Shown here: positions 1 through 7,892 of the stretch, piece by piece | How positions within the stretch are numbered: position 1 is the stretch's first letter | Layout of the letters: every line of letters starts with the position of its first letter | Assembly (NCBI RefSeq): GCF_946480385.1 | Contig: NZ_CAMLJP010000013.1 | Coordinates: forward strand, 8,399 to 72,398 | Length of the DNA stretch: 64,000 nucleotides | Source: an uncultured Azospirillum sp. | GTDB taxonomy: Bacteria; Pseudomonadota; Alphaproteobacteria; Azospirillales; Azospirillaceae | Reading direction: 5' to 3' | Notes under the pieces: model-generated | Seen by the model: the letters and a program-made list of their open reading frames with translations, nothing else | Database searches by the model: none | What the model was told of the DNA's origin: nothing | Made by a program: the position numbers and the translations under genes

Positions 1-832
1 AAGCTTCTTCGACAGCCGCGACTTCGCTGGCCGGCTGCTGGACTGCTGGAAGGACCGGAACGAGAAGCTGAAGGGGTTGGCGGAGGTGCAGCGCATGGTG
101 CTGTCCAGCGCCTTTCCGGAGGAAGAGCGGGAGTATCTCGGCAGCCAGCTCGACGACATCCAGAACGCCTTCCTGCGAACCCAGCGCGTGCTGGCTCCGC
201 TGATCCAGGCCAAGGACGATCCGCCGGTGGACAGCGTGCTCGACATCGTCCGGCTGGCGGGGGAGGGGGCCATCTGCAGCGGCAAGAGCCGGCTGGCGGT
301 GGCCCGCGTGCTCTACCGCCACTGCCACCGCCCGCGCTTCGTCCGCCATGTGCTGCTGAACGCGCCGGGGGCGAAGGAGCGGGCGGCGCGGGCGAATTGG
401 CTGCGGCAGTCGCTGGCGATGGTCGGCGTGCCCTTCATCGATCTCGCCGCGCAACGCGTGCTGGTGGTGGATGACGAGGCCGGACCGCGCGCCCTGGTCG
501 CCTCCGTTCTGCAGGACCTCGGCATCGGCCATGTCGACAGTGCCGCCGACGGGCAGGAGGCGCTGGAGCGTTTCCAGGCCGATGGCACGGCCTACGACCT
601 GATCATCTGCGATTGGATGATGCCGCGGCTGAGCGGTCTCGACCTGTTGAAGCAGGTCCGCGAGTCCCGCAGCGACCTGCCGTTCCTGATGGTCACCGCG
701 CTGGCGACGCTGGAGGCGGTGAAGAAGGCGCTTGCCCATCAGGTCAGCGGCTACATCGCCAAACCCTTCACGCCCGATCAGCTGGAGGAGAAGATCTTCC
801 TAGTGCTGGCGCAGAAGGGGATGGGCGAGTAG
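1..832 (+). CDS. Receiver-domain protein, 5' end outside the window
   Basis: The frame is open from base 2, so the gene starts upstream; an internal TTG at base 77 need not be the start. The last ~120 residues form a CheY-like receiver: acidic pair in VLVVDDE near base 470, phosphoacceptor Asp in ICDWMMP at base 611, Thr in MVTALAT, and the conserved Lys in IAKPF near base 760. The preceding ~150 residues are helical and charged and match no family I recognise. With the receiver at the C-terminus and no DNA-binding domain after it, the protein probably signals by protein contact. Partner kinase not visible. The receiver call is secure; the role of the N-terminal part is unknown. Confidence 0.85.
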   Translation, partial: SFFDSRDFAGRLLDCWKDRNEKLKGLAEVQRMVLSSAFPEEEREYLGSQLDDIQNAFLRTQRVLAPLIQAKDDPPVDSVLDIVRLAGEGAICSGKSRLAVARVLYRHCHRPRFVRHVLLNAPGAKERAARANWLRQSLAMVGVPFIDLAAQRVLVVDDEAGPRALVASVLQDLGIGHVDSAADGQEALERFQADGTAYDLIICDWMMPRLSGLDLLKQVRESRSDLPFLMVTALATLEAVKKALAHQVSGYIAKPFTPDQLEEKIFLVLAQKGMGE

Positions 833-891
833 GGGACTTCCGTCGCGCCGGGCTGTTGTGGTGTGCGAGACCCGATCGAAGGAGCCATCCC

Positions 892-1086
892 ATGGCAGAC
901 CAGAAACCCGCCAGCAGCAATGTGCTGACGAACGAACCCGACCGTGACATCGCCGACCCGCTCGACGCGGCCAAGGAGGTGTCGGATACCGGCAAACCGA
1001 TCACCCCCGATACCGAATCGGCCAAGCATATCGACCGCCCGGCGGAAAAAGGCAAAGCCGGAAAGACGGCCGCAAAGACGGATTGA
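892..1086 (+). CDS. Small acidic hydrophilic protein, unknown function
   Basis: The gene encodes 64 residues starting at an ATG preceded by GAAGGAG at a good distance (about base 879). The protein is rich in Asp, Glu, Lys, Ala and Thr, has no hydrophobic segment or Cys, and ends in a lysine/alanine-rich tail (KGKAGKTAAKTD). Such proteins are usually intrinsically disordered. It lies 59 bases after the receiver gene on the same strand and could be cotranscribed. No family recognised; no function assigned. Confidence 0.55.
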   Translation: MADQKPASSNVLTNEPDRDIADPLDAAKEVSDTGKPITPDTESAKHIDRPAEKGKAGKTAAKTD

Positions 1087-1135
1087 GGGGGAGACGCTCT
1101 CGCCTGGGGCGGGAGAGGGGAATCGGGATCACCGC

Positions 1136-1235
1136 AACTTCAGGCCGGCTCGCTTGAAGGCGCGGATCAGCGCGTCCAAGATGGTAACTCCAGGCCGGCC
1201 TGTTTGAAGGCGCGCGTCAGCGCGTCCACGATGGC
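1136..1235. repeat. Two imperfect tandem copies of a 50-bp unit
   Basis: The blocks at about 1136-1185 and 1186-1235 match with a period of 50 bases and about seven mismatches; shared cores include CAGGCCGG, TTGAAGGCGCG and TCAGCGCGTCCA. Both correspond to the 3' end of the minus-strand XRE-like gene. Because 50 is not a multiple of three, the second unit is read in another frame and supplies a new stop codon. Confidence 0.7.
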
Positions 1236-1364
1236 AGGGTCGACTTCACCCGTGCCGTAATCGAGGTTCATCACGGCGTACCACGGCACGCCAGCCTTGT
1301 TCGCCAGCATCCGTGTCGACCAGCCAAGGCGCAGGCGTGCTTCTTGGCACTGCGACCCGGTCAT
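1167..1364 (-). CDS. Small XRE/HTH-like protein with altered C-terminus
   Basis: A 65-residue product starts at ATG 1364, with GGAG about 10 bases upstream; the frame is open a little further but lacks a better start. The segment QCQEARLRLGWSTRMLANKAG resembles the first helices of an XRE-type helix-turn-helix (compare LRxARxxxGxSQxxLAxxxG), followed by a region ending VDALTRAFKQAGLEL, typical of phage-repressor-like small proteins. The last residues (PSWTR) come from reading a downstream 50-bp duplicate in another frame; the duplicate itself would encode LDALIRAFKRAGLKLR followed by a stop. DNA binding is inferred. It could be a degenerate regulator. Confidence 0.5.
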   Translation of the reverse strand: MTGSQCQEARLRLGWSTRMLANKAGVPWYAVMNLDYGTGEVDPAIVDALTRAFKQAGLELPSWTR

Positions 1365-1763
1365 GATGCGTCGACTCCACACTTTAGCGTTTGCCTTCCA
1401 TGGCCTTGCCCCGGCCCGCAACGGGAGGCCCGAATGGCCGATTCCGTCCGCAAGTTAGGGCTATCCATAATAGTGCAAGAATTTGCTCGGCTTGTCATGT
1501 GTCAGGTTGTTGCAGAGCGGAATGCTCTGCTTTGCTGGATTGTCATAGAAGGTAATTTACCGATATTCGATGAAAATAATTGGAAGTCCGCATATCCATC
1601 AATATGACCTCATCGATGACGTGGACTTGCCCGGACAACCGGCTTTGGGATCGGATCGCGGGATCGACAAGGCATATGTGAAGAATTTTCGAAGTGTGTT
1701 TTGTAGGGGGGGAGCTGCCGCTTCAGGTTGCACCCTTCCGCGCGACTTCGGTCCCCAAGGTCC
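1365..1763. other. Non-coding stretch with lower G+C
   Basis: About 400 bases between the XRE-like gene and the RsbW-like gene. Bases 1440-1720 are clearly richer in A and T than the rest of the locus. Short open frames on both strands have no convincing ribosome binding site or codon bias. I see no tRNA, terminator or repeat. This may be the worn edge of the T6SS locus or the residue of an insertion. Confidence 0.4.
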
Positions 1764-2195
1764 TCAGCCGATGTTCTTGGACAGCAGGATCAGGTTCCGG
1801 TCGCCCTCGCGCCGGTAGCTGGCGCGGTCCATCGTCTTCTGGACCAGGAACACGCCCAGGCCGCCGACACGGCGGTCGTCGACGTCGCTGGTCAGGTCGG
1901 GCGGCGGGGCTTCGGCGAAGGGGTCAAAGGCGTCGGCATCGTCCTCCACCTCCGCCCTCAGCTCGGTGCCGTCCGCTTCCATCCGCACCCGTATCTCGTG
2001 CGGGCCAGCATCGCCATAACCATAGGACACGGTGTTGGTGATGAGTTCGTCGAAGCAGAGGTTGAATTTGAAGGCGAGGGCAGGGGGCAGGTCGTTGCGC
2101 TCGATGAACTCTTCCACCGCGGCGGCCAGCCGTTCCAGTTCGGACAGGTCGTTGCGCAGGACCATCTCCAGGCGGTTCGTCACGGTGTCGTTCAT
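1764..2195 (-). CDS. RsbW-like anti-sigma factor / HATPase_c ATP-binding protein
   Basis: The 143-residue protein is a single GHKL ATPase domain of the RsbW/SpoIIAB type. The N box is FDELITNTVSYGY (about residues 51-63), followed by the DDADAFDP block and the glycine-rich lid RRVGGLGVFLVQKTMD. Family members phosphorylate a STAS antagonist and sequester a sigma factor or other target. I chose MNDTV at 2195; the frame runs on upstream but the sequence there belongs to the kinase gene read in another frame. It follows the Ser/Thr kinase by 35 bases and probably ends the tssJ-tssL-tssM-kinase operon. The matching STAS and SpoIIE proteins are encoded at 40.1-42.7 kb. The target is unknown: no sigma gene is in the window. 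Confidence 0.85.
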   Translation of the reverse strand: MNDTVTNRLEMVLRNDLSELERLAAAVEEFIERNDLPPALAFKFNLCFDELITNTVSYGYGDAGPHEIRVRMEADGTELRAEVEDDADAFDPFAEAPPPDLTSDVDDRRVGGLGVFLVQKTMDRASYRREGDRNLILLSKNIG

Positions 2196-2230
2196 CCGCT
2201 CTGCCCCCATTCCGGCCCCCATTCCGCCCG

Positions 2231-4237
2231 CTATGCCGCCACGCCGGCCACTGCCCAGCGGCGCAGGGCCGTCAGGGCGATCCGCTCCACCTCGCTCCAG
2301 CCGAGCCCGCTCGCCATCTCCGCCAGCGCCACCAGACGGCTGCGGGCGCCGGCGTCGCCGACCGGCGCATTGCCCAGATCGGCGGTCAGCCCGGCAACGA
2401 GGCCATAGAGCATGGTCGACAGGCTGTGCATCAGCGTCGCGCAATCGGGCGCGGTCAGCCGGGTGGCGAACAGATAAAGCTGGCCGACGCCGCGCAGCCG
2501 GGCGGCGAAGCTCTCCGCCGTGCCGGCTCCAGTCGCGACCTCGCCGCGCAGCTCCTCCACCGACAGGCTGGCGAAGCGGCCGGCGGCGGCGATGAACTCC
2601 GCCACCGCGTCCTGGGGCAGGCCGCCGGTGGCATGGCCGCCGGTCTCGAACAGGCGCTGCGCCATGACGATCAGCTCCTCGATGTTGGCGAGGATGATGG
2701 CGACGCCGAAACGGGCCAACCCGTCATTGCCGTCGGTGCAGGCGCGCAGGATCTGCGTCACCTTGCGGATGACCTGCACGGCGAACATCAGCATGGCACT
2801 GCGGCTCTGCGCCAGTTCGGCCTCGGCGCCCAGTTCCTCCAGCGCGTGCTGCAGGATCTCCAGACGCAGGAAGTCGAGCGACAGCATCTGGATGTCCGGG
2901 TTGTCGCCGTCCATCAGCACGCGGTTCAGCTCGCCGGAATAGAGGAAGAAGCGGCCGGACAGGTCGAAGGCGATGCGCGCCGCCGACATCTTCGCCCGGT
3001 CGGCCGCCGGCGTGCCGGCCAGCGCGCGGGTCATCGCCGCGAACAGCCGGACCATCGGCATCCAGTCGCGCCGCTGGCTGGCCGGGGCGGCGCGTGGCGC
3101 CGGGGTGGAGGCGACGATCAACTCGGTCAGCGGCTCGATCCCGGCGCCGAGCAGCACCGACTGCCAGCGCTGAACGTCGCCACCGCTGCCCGCCTGCCAG
3201 TCGGCCAGCATGTCCAGCAGCTCGGTCAGCTTGCGGGCGTCCAGCGGCTGGCCGGGGATGGCGCGCAGGGCAGTTTCCAGCGCCGCCGCCAGCGCATCGC
3301 GGTCGCGCATGGGGGCAACGGCCGGAACCTCCGCATTGAACAGGGTCAACTCGGCGGTGGGCACCGGCGCCTGCATGGTGCCGGCAACCACCAGCGCATG
3401 GCGCAACGCCTCGGCGAACTCCGCGGCACTGGCGTAACGGTCGGCCGGCGCCTTGGCCAGCGCCTTCAGGATCACCGTGTCGAAGGGCGGCGGCAGTTCC
3501 GGATTGCCGTGCGACGGCGGCGGCGGCTCGACGAACAGGATCTGCTGCATCACCGTGGCGACGGAGCCGGAGAAGGGCCGCCGCTGCGCCAACAGGTAGT
3601 AGAGCACCACCCCGGCGGAGAACAGGTCGCTGCGCGCGTCGGCCTTCTCCCCGCGCAGCACCTCCGGTGCCATGTAGGCGGGGGTGCCCAGCAGGTCGCC
3701 GGCCTGGGTCAGGTCGGAGGAGGAGATTTGAGCGATGCCGAAATCGGCCAGCTTCGGGGTCAGGTCGTCCTGCACCACGATGTTGGCCGGCTTGATGTCG
3801 CGGTGGATGACGTTGCGGGCATGGGCGAAGGCCAGCGCGTCCAGCACCGCCGCCATCAGCGCGCCGCCCTGCTGCACCGACAGCGGTGTGTCGGCCTCCA
3901 GATACTGTTTCAGCTCCTTGCCCTGGATCAGCTCCATGGCGAGGTAGGGGGCACCGCCCTGGGCGGCGTCCAGGGTGCCGTAATCATGGACGCGGACGAT
4001 GTTGGGGTGGTCCAGCTTCAGCCCGATCTGCGCCTCCCGCCCGAAGCGGGCAAGCACGGCATTGCGCTCCGCCGCCGCCAGCAGTTCGGCGCGCAGCAGC
4101 TTCAGCGCGACCGGCTGTCCGGACCGCCCGTCGGTGGCGCGATAGACCACGCTCATCGCACCCTGGCCCAGCACCCCCTCGACCCGATAGGGGCCGATGG
4201 GGCCGGGAAGCACGCCGCCTACAGCGCCGTCGGGCAT
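2231..4237 (-). CDS. T6SS-associated Ser/Thr protein kinase (PpkA-like)
   Basis: This encodes 668 residues from ATG 4237, overlapping the end of tssM by 19 bases. Residues ~15-290 are a Hanks-type kinase: glycine loop GVLGQGAMSVVYRA, VALK Lys46, catalytic HRDIKPAN (Asp147), DFG at 165-167 and GTPAYMAPE. The following ~375 residues are helical, with no membrane segment, and match nothing I recognise. PpkA kinases in other bacteria phosphorylate the FHA protein to trigger T6SS assembly; an FHA protein is encoded at 30.3 kb. PpkA is often membrane-anchored, but this one appears soluble. No classical PppA phosphatase gene is adjacent; the SpoIIE phosphatase at 40 kb is the only candidate here. 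Confidence 0.9.
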   Translation of the reverse strand: MPDGAVGGVLPGPIGPYRVEGVLGQGAMSVVYRATDGRSGQPVALKLLRAELLAAAERNAVLARFGREAQIGLKLDHPNIVRVHDYGTLDAAQGGAPYLAMELIQGKELKQYLEADTPLSVQQGGALMAAVLDALAFAHARNVIHRDIKPANIVVQDDLTPKLADFGIAQISSSDLTQAGDLLGTPAYMAPEVLRGEKADARSDLFSAGVVLYYLLAQRRPFSGSVATVMQQILFVEPPPPSHGNPELPPPFDTVILKALAKAPADRYASAAEFAEALRHALVVAGTMQAPVPTAELTLFNAEVPAVAPMRDRDALAAALETALRAIPGQPLDARKLTELLDMLADWQAGSGGDVQRWQSVLLGAGIEPLTELIVASTPAPRAAPASQRRDWMPMVRLFAAMTRALAGTPAADRAKMSAARIAFDLSGRFFLYSGELNRVLMDGDNPDIQMLSLDFLRLEILQHALEELGAEAELAQSRSAMLMFAVQVIRKVTQILRACTDGNDGLARFGVAIILANIEELIVMAQRLFETGGHATGGLPQDAVAEFIAAAGRFASLSVEELRGEVATGAGTAESFAARLRGVGQLYLFATRLTAPDCATLMHSLSTMLYGLVAGLTADLGNAPVGDAGARSRLVALAEMASGLGWSEVERIALTALRRWAVAGVAA

Positions 4238-7200
4238 CGGAAACTCTCCAGCAGGTTCTTGCCGAATGGGTTGTTCACGCTGTCGGCCCGCAGGGCGAAG
4301 ACCGCCTTGCGGGTGCCCACCGTCACCGAGAAGGTGAAGCGGTCGGGCTGCGGCGTGGACTCCAGCTTGCCCTCGGCGAGGAAGTGGAACAAGGCCCAGG
4401 GACCCTGGCGCGAGATGCCGGCCGGTTCGCCCGGCAGCGGCGGGCCGAAGCCGAGGCGCACGCTGCTGGTGCCCTCCGCCCCCGGCCATTTCATCACCTG
4501 CGGGCGCGGCGGGCCATGCTGGTAGATCAGCGTCTGGCCGTCGATGTCCATCGCCACCTGGGTCGCCTTGGCGTCCAGCTCCACCGGCGTGATCTCGAAC
4601 ACCACCTTGGCGGCGGTCGCCCCGGCCGGGAACAGGCTGTCGCGGATGCGCGCCGCCCGCTCGAACTGGTCGAGCACGGCGGGCGGAATGCCCAGATCGA
4701 CCTGATCCACCTTCTGCCAAACCCAGGGGCTGACCGTCATGTCGACGAAGGGGCGCAGGTTGGTGTTGAAGAACTGGTCGATCATGCCGCCCGGCGCGAA
4801 CAGCTTGGCGAAATCGGCCGAGGTCACGTCGACCGGGCTGTTCGGCACCATGGGGAAGCGGTTGTCCAGCGCCGCCCGGCAGAAGGGCAGGACGGTGGAC
4901 TGCCAAGCCTTGTTGATCTGCGCCCGCGCACCGCCGGCGCTGACCGTCGCCGCGCTCTGCGCCACGGTGGCGACCATGCCGCCTACCGGGTCGGGCAGGT
5001 CGCGGGCGAGGGTGCGCAGCTGCGCCGCCACCGCGCCCTTATCACCACCACCGGCCAGACCAGCCAGCAGCGCGCCGTTCTGGTCGGGCGCATTGGCGGC
5101 CCGCGCGATCTGCTGGTACAGCTCGCCCAGCAGCTTCAGCGAGTCGTCCAGCTTCGGCGGCGCCCCGCCTTCACCCTGCACCAGTTCGCGCAGGGCCTTG
5201 AAATGATCGTTGATCGGTTGTCCCGGCGGCGGTCCCTCCGGCTGCAGCGAAACCCCGGCCAACCGCGCCAGATAAGCGGCGTTGGTGCCGGTGGAGTCCA
5301 CCGCTTTCTCCGCGACCTGCGCCTGCTGCGCCACCCCGGCCAGCGGCCCGCCGGCCACCGGACCCTTGCCGTCCGCCGGCTTGTCGCCATTGGGCTTGTC
5401 GGCCGGGCCGGGCGCCAGCGTGGTCTGCCGCACCATGGCGGTCAGCCACAGCTTCAGCGGCGATTGCGGGCCGGACAGCGTGTTCAGCACGTCGGCCGCC
5501 TGATTGAGGCTGCGCAAGGGCACGATCACCACGTCGCCCAGCATCTCGTCCCACTGGCGGGCGTAGCGGTCGAGATAGACGGCGAGGATGCCCTGTTCCA
5601 GCCGCTGTGCGCTGGCGACCGCCTGCGGTCCGCTGCTCGGCTGGCCCAGCACCCAGTTCTCGGCCACCAGTGCCTTGGCGACCTTGGGCAGCGCCGGCAG
5701 CACCGCCTTGTGGAAACCGTCATAGGTGTAGAGGCCGGGGACGCCGTCCGACAGCGGCTTGCCCGACGGGCGGATCAGCACCCGGCCGGCCAGCGGCCCG
5801 GCATTGTCGACCAGCCGCCAGTCGGCCAGCGCCTGGATCTCCGGACGGTCGCGCAGGATGGCGAAGCCGCGTTCGGCCAGCGGGTAGTTGGTCAGGCTCT
5901 GCCGCGCCTCCTCGACCAGCGCCTCGTCCAGCGGCATGGTGGGCATCGGGGCGGCCAGCATCGCGTCCAGATGGGTGCGCAGGTCGCGCCGCAAGCCGTC
6001 ATAGGCCGGGCCGGGCAGCGACGCTATCCAGTCCAGCGCCATCCAGTCCGACACCAGCGCCTTGTCCATCGGCCCCTTGCCGGCCAGCATCAGATAGACC
6101 TTCAGCGCCTGGAACAGATACTCGGGCCGGCCGCGCTCGTGGCGCAGCTGCCCTTCCACCCGCAGGAAGACGCGGGGCAGCAGCACGGCATTCAGGGCAC
6201 GGCCATAGACCGTCCCGCTCTGCCGGCCGAGCCGATCGCCCTGATACAGGCCGCCGGTCATCTCCAGCGGCGGCGGCTCGGTCCAGCCGGCGGGGATGGC
6301 GCGCAGCGTGTTCAGCGGCGGCACGATGGTGATGAAATCGGTGTCGTCCACCTTGGTCAGCGACCGCGGCGTGGTGGCCAGCGGCTCCAGCTCCGCCTGC
6401 GCCTTGGCGGCGGCGGCATCGACCCCGGCGACCAGGGCGGCATTGCCGGTGAAGCTGTTGGCCCAGAAGGCGGCGACCGCCAGCCCGGCCAGCAGCATCG
6501 CCGCCATCGCCCCGCCGCGCAGCAGGCGCTGCCGCCGCTCCAGCCCGCTGTCGGCGCCGACCAGCCCGGCCTCGGCGAACACCACCTCGCGCAGGGTGCG
6601 GGTCAGGAAGAAACTGCGTCCGCCGCTGGCCACCGGCAGCACCGGCCGTTCCAGCCCGAAGGACCCCGCCACCATTTCCGACAGCCGGTCCACCGGCGCG
6701 CCGTCCTGGGTGCCGCTGGTCAGATAGACGCCGCGCAGCAGTGCCCGTTCCTCATAGCGGTTGGGCTCGAAGATCACCATCAGCAGGTCGGCGATGGCCG
6801 GCTTCAGGGCGGCGATCTGCGCCGGGAACAGGGTGTCGAGCGAGCGGCGCTGGATGTCGGATTCGCCATGGACGCGGTCCAGCACGCGGCGGGCGATCCG
6901 CCCAGTCAGCGCGTCGAACTCCTCGCCGAAGCGGTAGACCGGGGCGTCGTCGCCCTTCCGGCCGTCGTCCAGCGGGAAGGTGACGCCCCAGACCTGCTCG
7001 CGCTCCTCGCGGCTGAGGTCATCGAAGAACTCGGCGAAGCCGGCGATCAGGTCGGCCTTGGTCAGCAGCACATAGACCGGCACGCGCGACCCGACCTGTC
7101 CGCGCAGCTCCTTCAGCCGCAGCTTCAGCTGTTCGGCATGACCCTTGCGCTCCGGCTCGCTCCAGGCGGCAAGCTCGGCAAGGCTGACGGCCAGCAGGAT

Positions 7201-7875
7201 GCCGTTGACCGGCTGGCGCGGACGGTGGCGCTTCAGCAGGGCGATGAAGTTCTTCCACACCTTGCCGTCGATGGCCGGCTGGCTGTCCTGGGTGATGTAG
7301 CGGCCGGCGGTGTCGATCAGCACCGCCTCGTCGGTGAACCACCAGTCGCAGTTGCGGGTGCCGCCGACGTCGCGCAGCGCCGCCCGCCCCATCTCCGCCG
7401 CCAGCGGGAAACGAAGGCCGGAATTGGCCAGCGCCGTCGTCTTGCCCGCCCCCGGTGCGCCGATCAGCAGATACCAGGGCAATTGGTAGAGATAGCGCTG
7501 CCCCCATTTGCCGCCGAAGCGCGCCTTGCGCAGCTGGTCCAGCGCCTCGCGCAGGCGGCCGCGCAGCAGGTCGGTCTCCTGGCCGACGGCCTCGGAATCG
7601 GGATCGCCCTTGGCCACCGGCGTCGCCTTGGTCAGCGCCTGCACCATGCGGTCGTTGGCGCTTCGGTGGCGGTACAGCGACCACTGCATCGCCAGCGCCC
7701 ACACCAGCAGGATGCCGAACACCACCGCCAGCCGGATGGTCGCATCCTCCAGCGGGAAGGCGCCGGACACGGCGACGAGCGGCCCCAGGAACCAGACGAT
7801 GGCGCCCAGGCACAGCGCCGCGACCAGCGTCAGGAACCAGCGGGAGATCAGGGCGGAGAGGATGGATTTCAGCAT
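4219..7875 (-). CDS. tssM: TssM/IcmF, T6SS inner-membrane complex subunit
   Basis: The 1218-residue protein is the usual size for TssM. It starts at ATG 7875 (MLKSILSALISRW), with two N-terminal membrane segments (about 13-35 and 47-66). A cytoplasmic GTPase-like domain with Walker A GAPGAGKTT (139-147) and LIDTAGRY follows, then a third membrane segment (about 455-475) and a long periplasmic part. TssM bridges the membranes, binding TssL in the inner membrane and the lipoprotein TssJ in the periplasm. The gene lies 17 bases after tssL and overlaps the kinase gene. The intact Walker A motif suggests nucleotide binding is retained, which is not so in every species. Confidence 0.97.
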   Translation of the reverse strand: MLKSILSALISRWFLTLVAALCLGAIVWFLGPLVAVSGAFPLEDATIRLAVVFGILLVWALAMQWSLYRHRSANDRMVQALTKATPVAKGDPDSEAVGQETDLLRGRLREALDQLRKARFGGKWGQRYLYQLPWYLLIGAPGAGKTTALANSGLRFPLAAEMGRAALRDVGGTRNCDWWFTDEAVLIDTAGRYITQDSQPAIDGKVWKNFIALLKRHRPRQPVNGILLAVSLAELAAWSEPERKGHAEQLKLRLKELRGQVGSRVPVYVLLTKADLIAGFAEFFDDLSREEREQVWGVTFPLDDGRKGDDAPVYRFGEEFDALTGRIARRVLDRVHGESDIQRRSLDTLFPAQIAALKPAIADLLMVIFEPNRYEERALLRGVYLTSGTQDGAPVDRLSEMVAGSFGLERPVLPVASGGRSFFLTRTLREVVFAEAGLVGADSGLERRQRLLRGGAMAAMLLAGLAVAAFWANSFTGNAALVAGVDAAAAKAQAELEPLATTPRSLTKVDDTDFITIVPPLNTLRAIPAGWTEPPPLEMTGGLYQGDRLGRQSGTVYGRALNAVLLPRVFLRVEGQLRHERGRPEYLFQALKVYLMLAGKGPMDKALVSDWMALDWIASLPGPAYDGLRRDLRTHLDAMLAAPMPTMPLDEALVEEARQSLTNYPLAERGFAILRDRPEIQALADWRLVDNAGPLAGRVLIRPSGKPLSDGVPGLYTYDGFHKAVLPALPKVAKALVAENWVLGQPSSGPQAVASAQRLEQGILAVYLDRYARQWDEMLGDVVIVPLRSLNQAADVLNTLSGPQSPLKLWLTAMVRQTTLAPGPADKPNGDKPADGKGPVAGGPLAGVAQQAQVAEKAVDSTGTNAAYLARLAGVSLQPEGPPPGQPINDHFKALRELVQGEGGAPPKLDDSLKLLGELYQQIARAANAPDQNGALLAGLAGGGDKGAVAAQLRTLARDLPDPVGGMVATVAQSAATVSAGGARAQINKAWQSTVLPFCRAALDNRFPMVPNSPVDVTSADFAKLFAPGGMIDQFFNTNLRPFVDMTVSPWVWQKVDQVDLGIPPAVLDQFERAARIRDSLFPAGATAAKVVFEITPVELDAKATQVAMDIDGQTLIYQHGPPRPQVMKWPGAEGTSSVRLGFGPPLPGEPAGISRQGPWALFHFLAEGKLESTPQPDRFTFSVTVGTRKAVFALRADSVNNPFGKNLLESFRCPTAL

Positions 7876-7892
7876 CGGTGTTCCGCCATCGG

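Noticed and set aside
1570..1818. Short plus-strand open frame in the AT-richer gap
   Set aside because: No ribosome site or recognisable motif, and its end overlaps the certain RsbW-like gene on the other strand.
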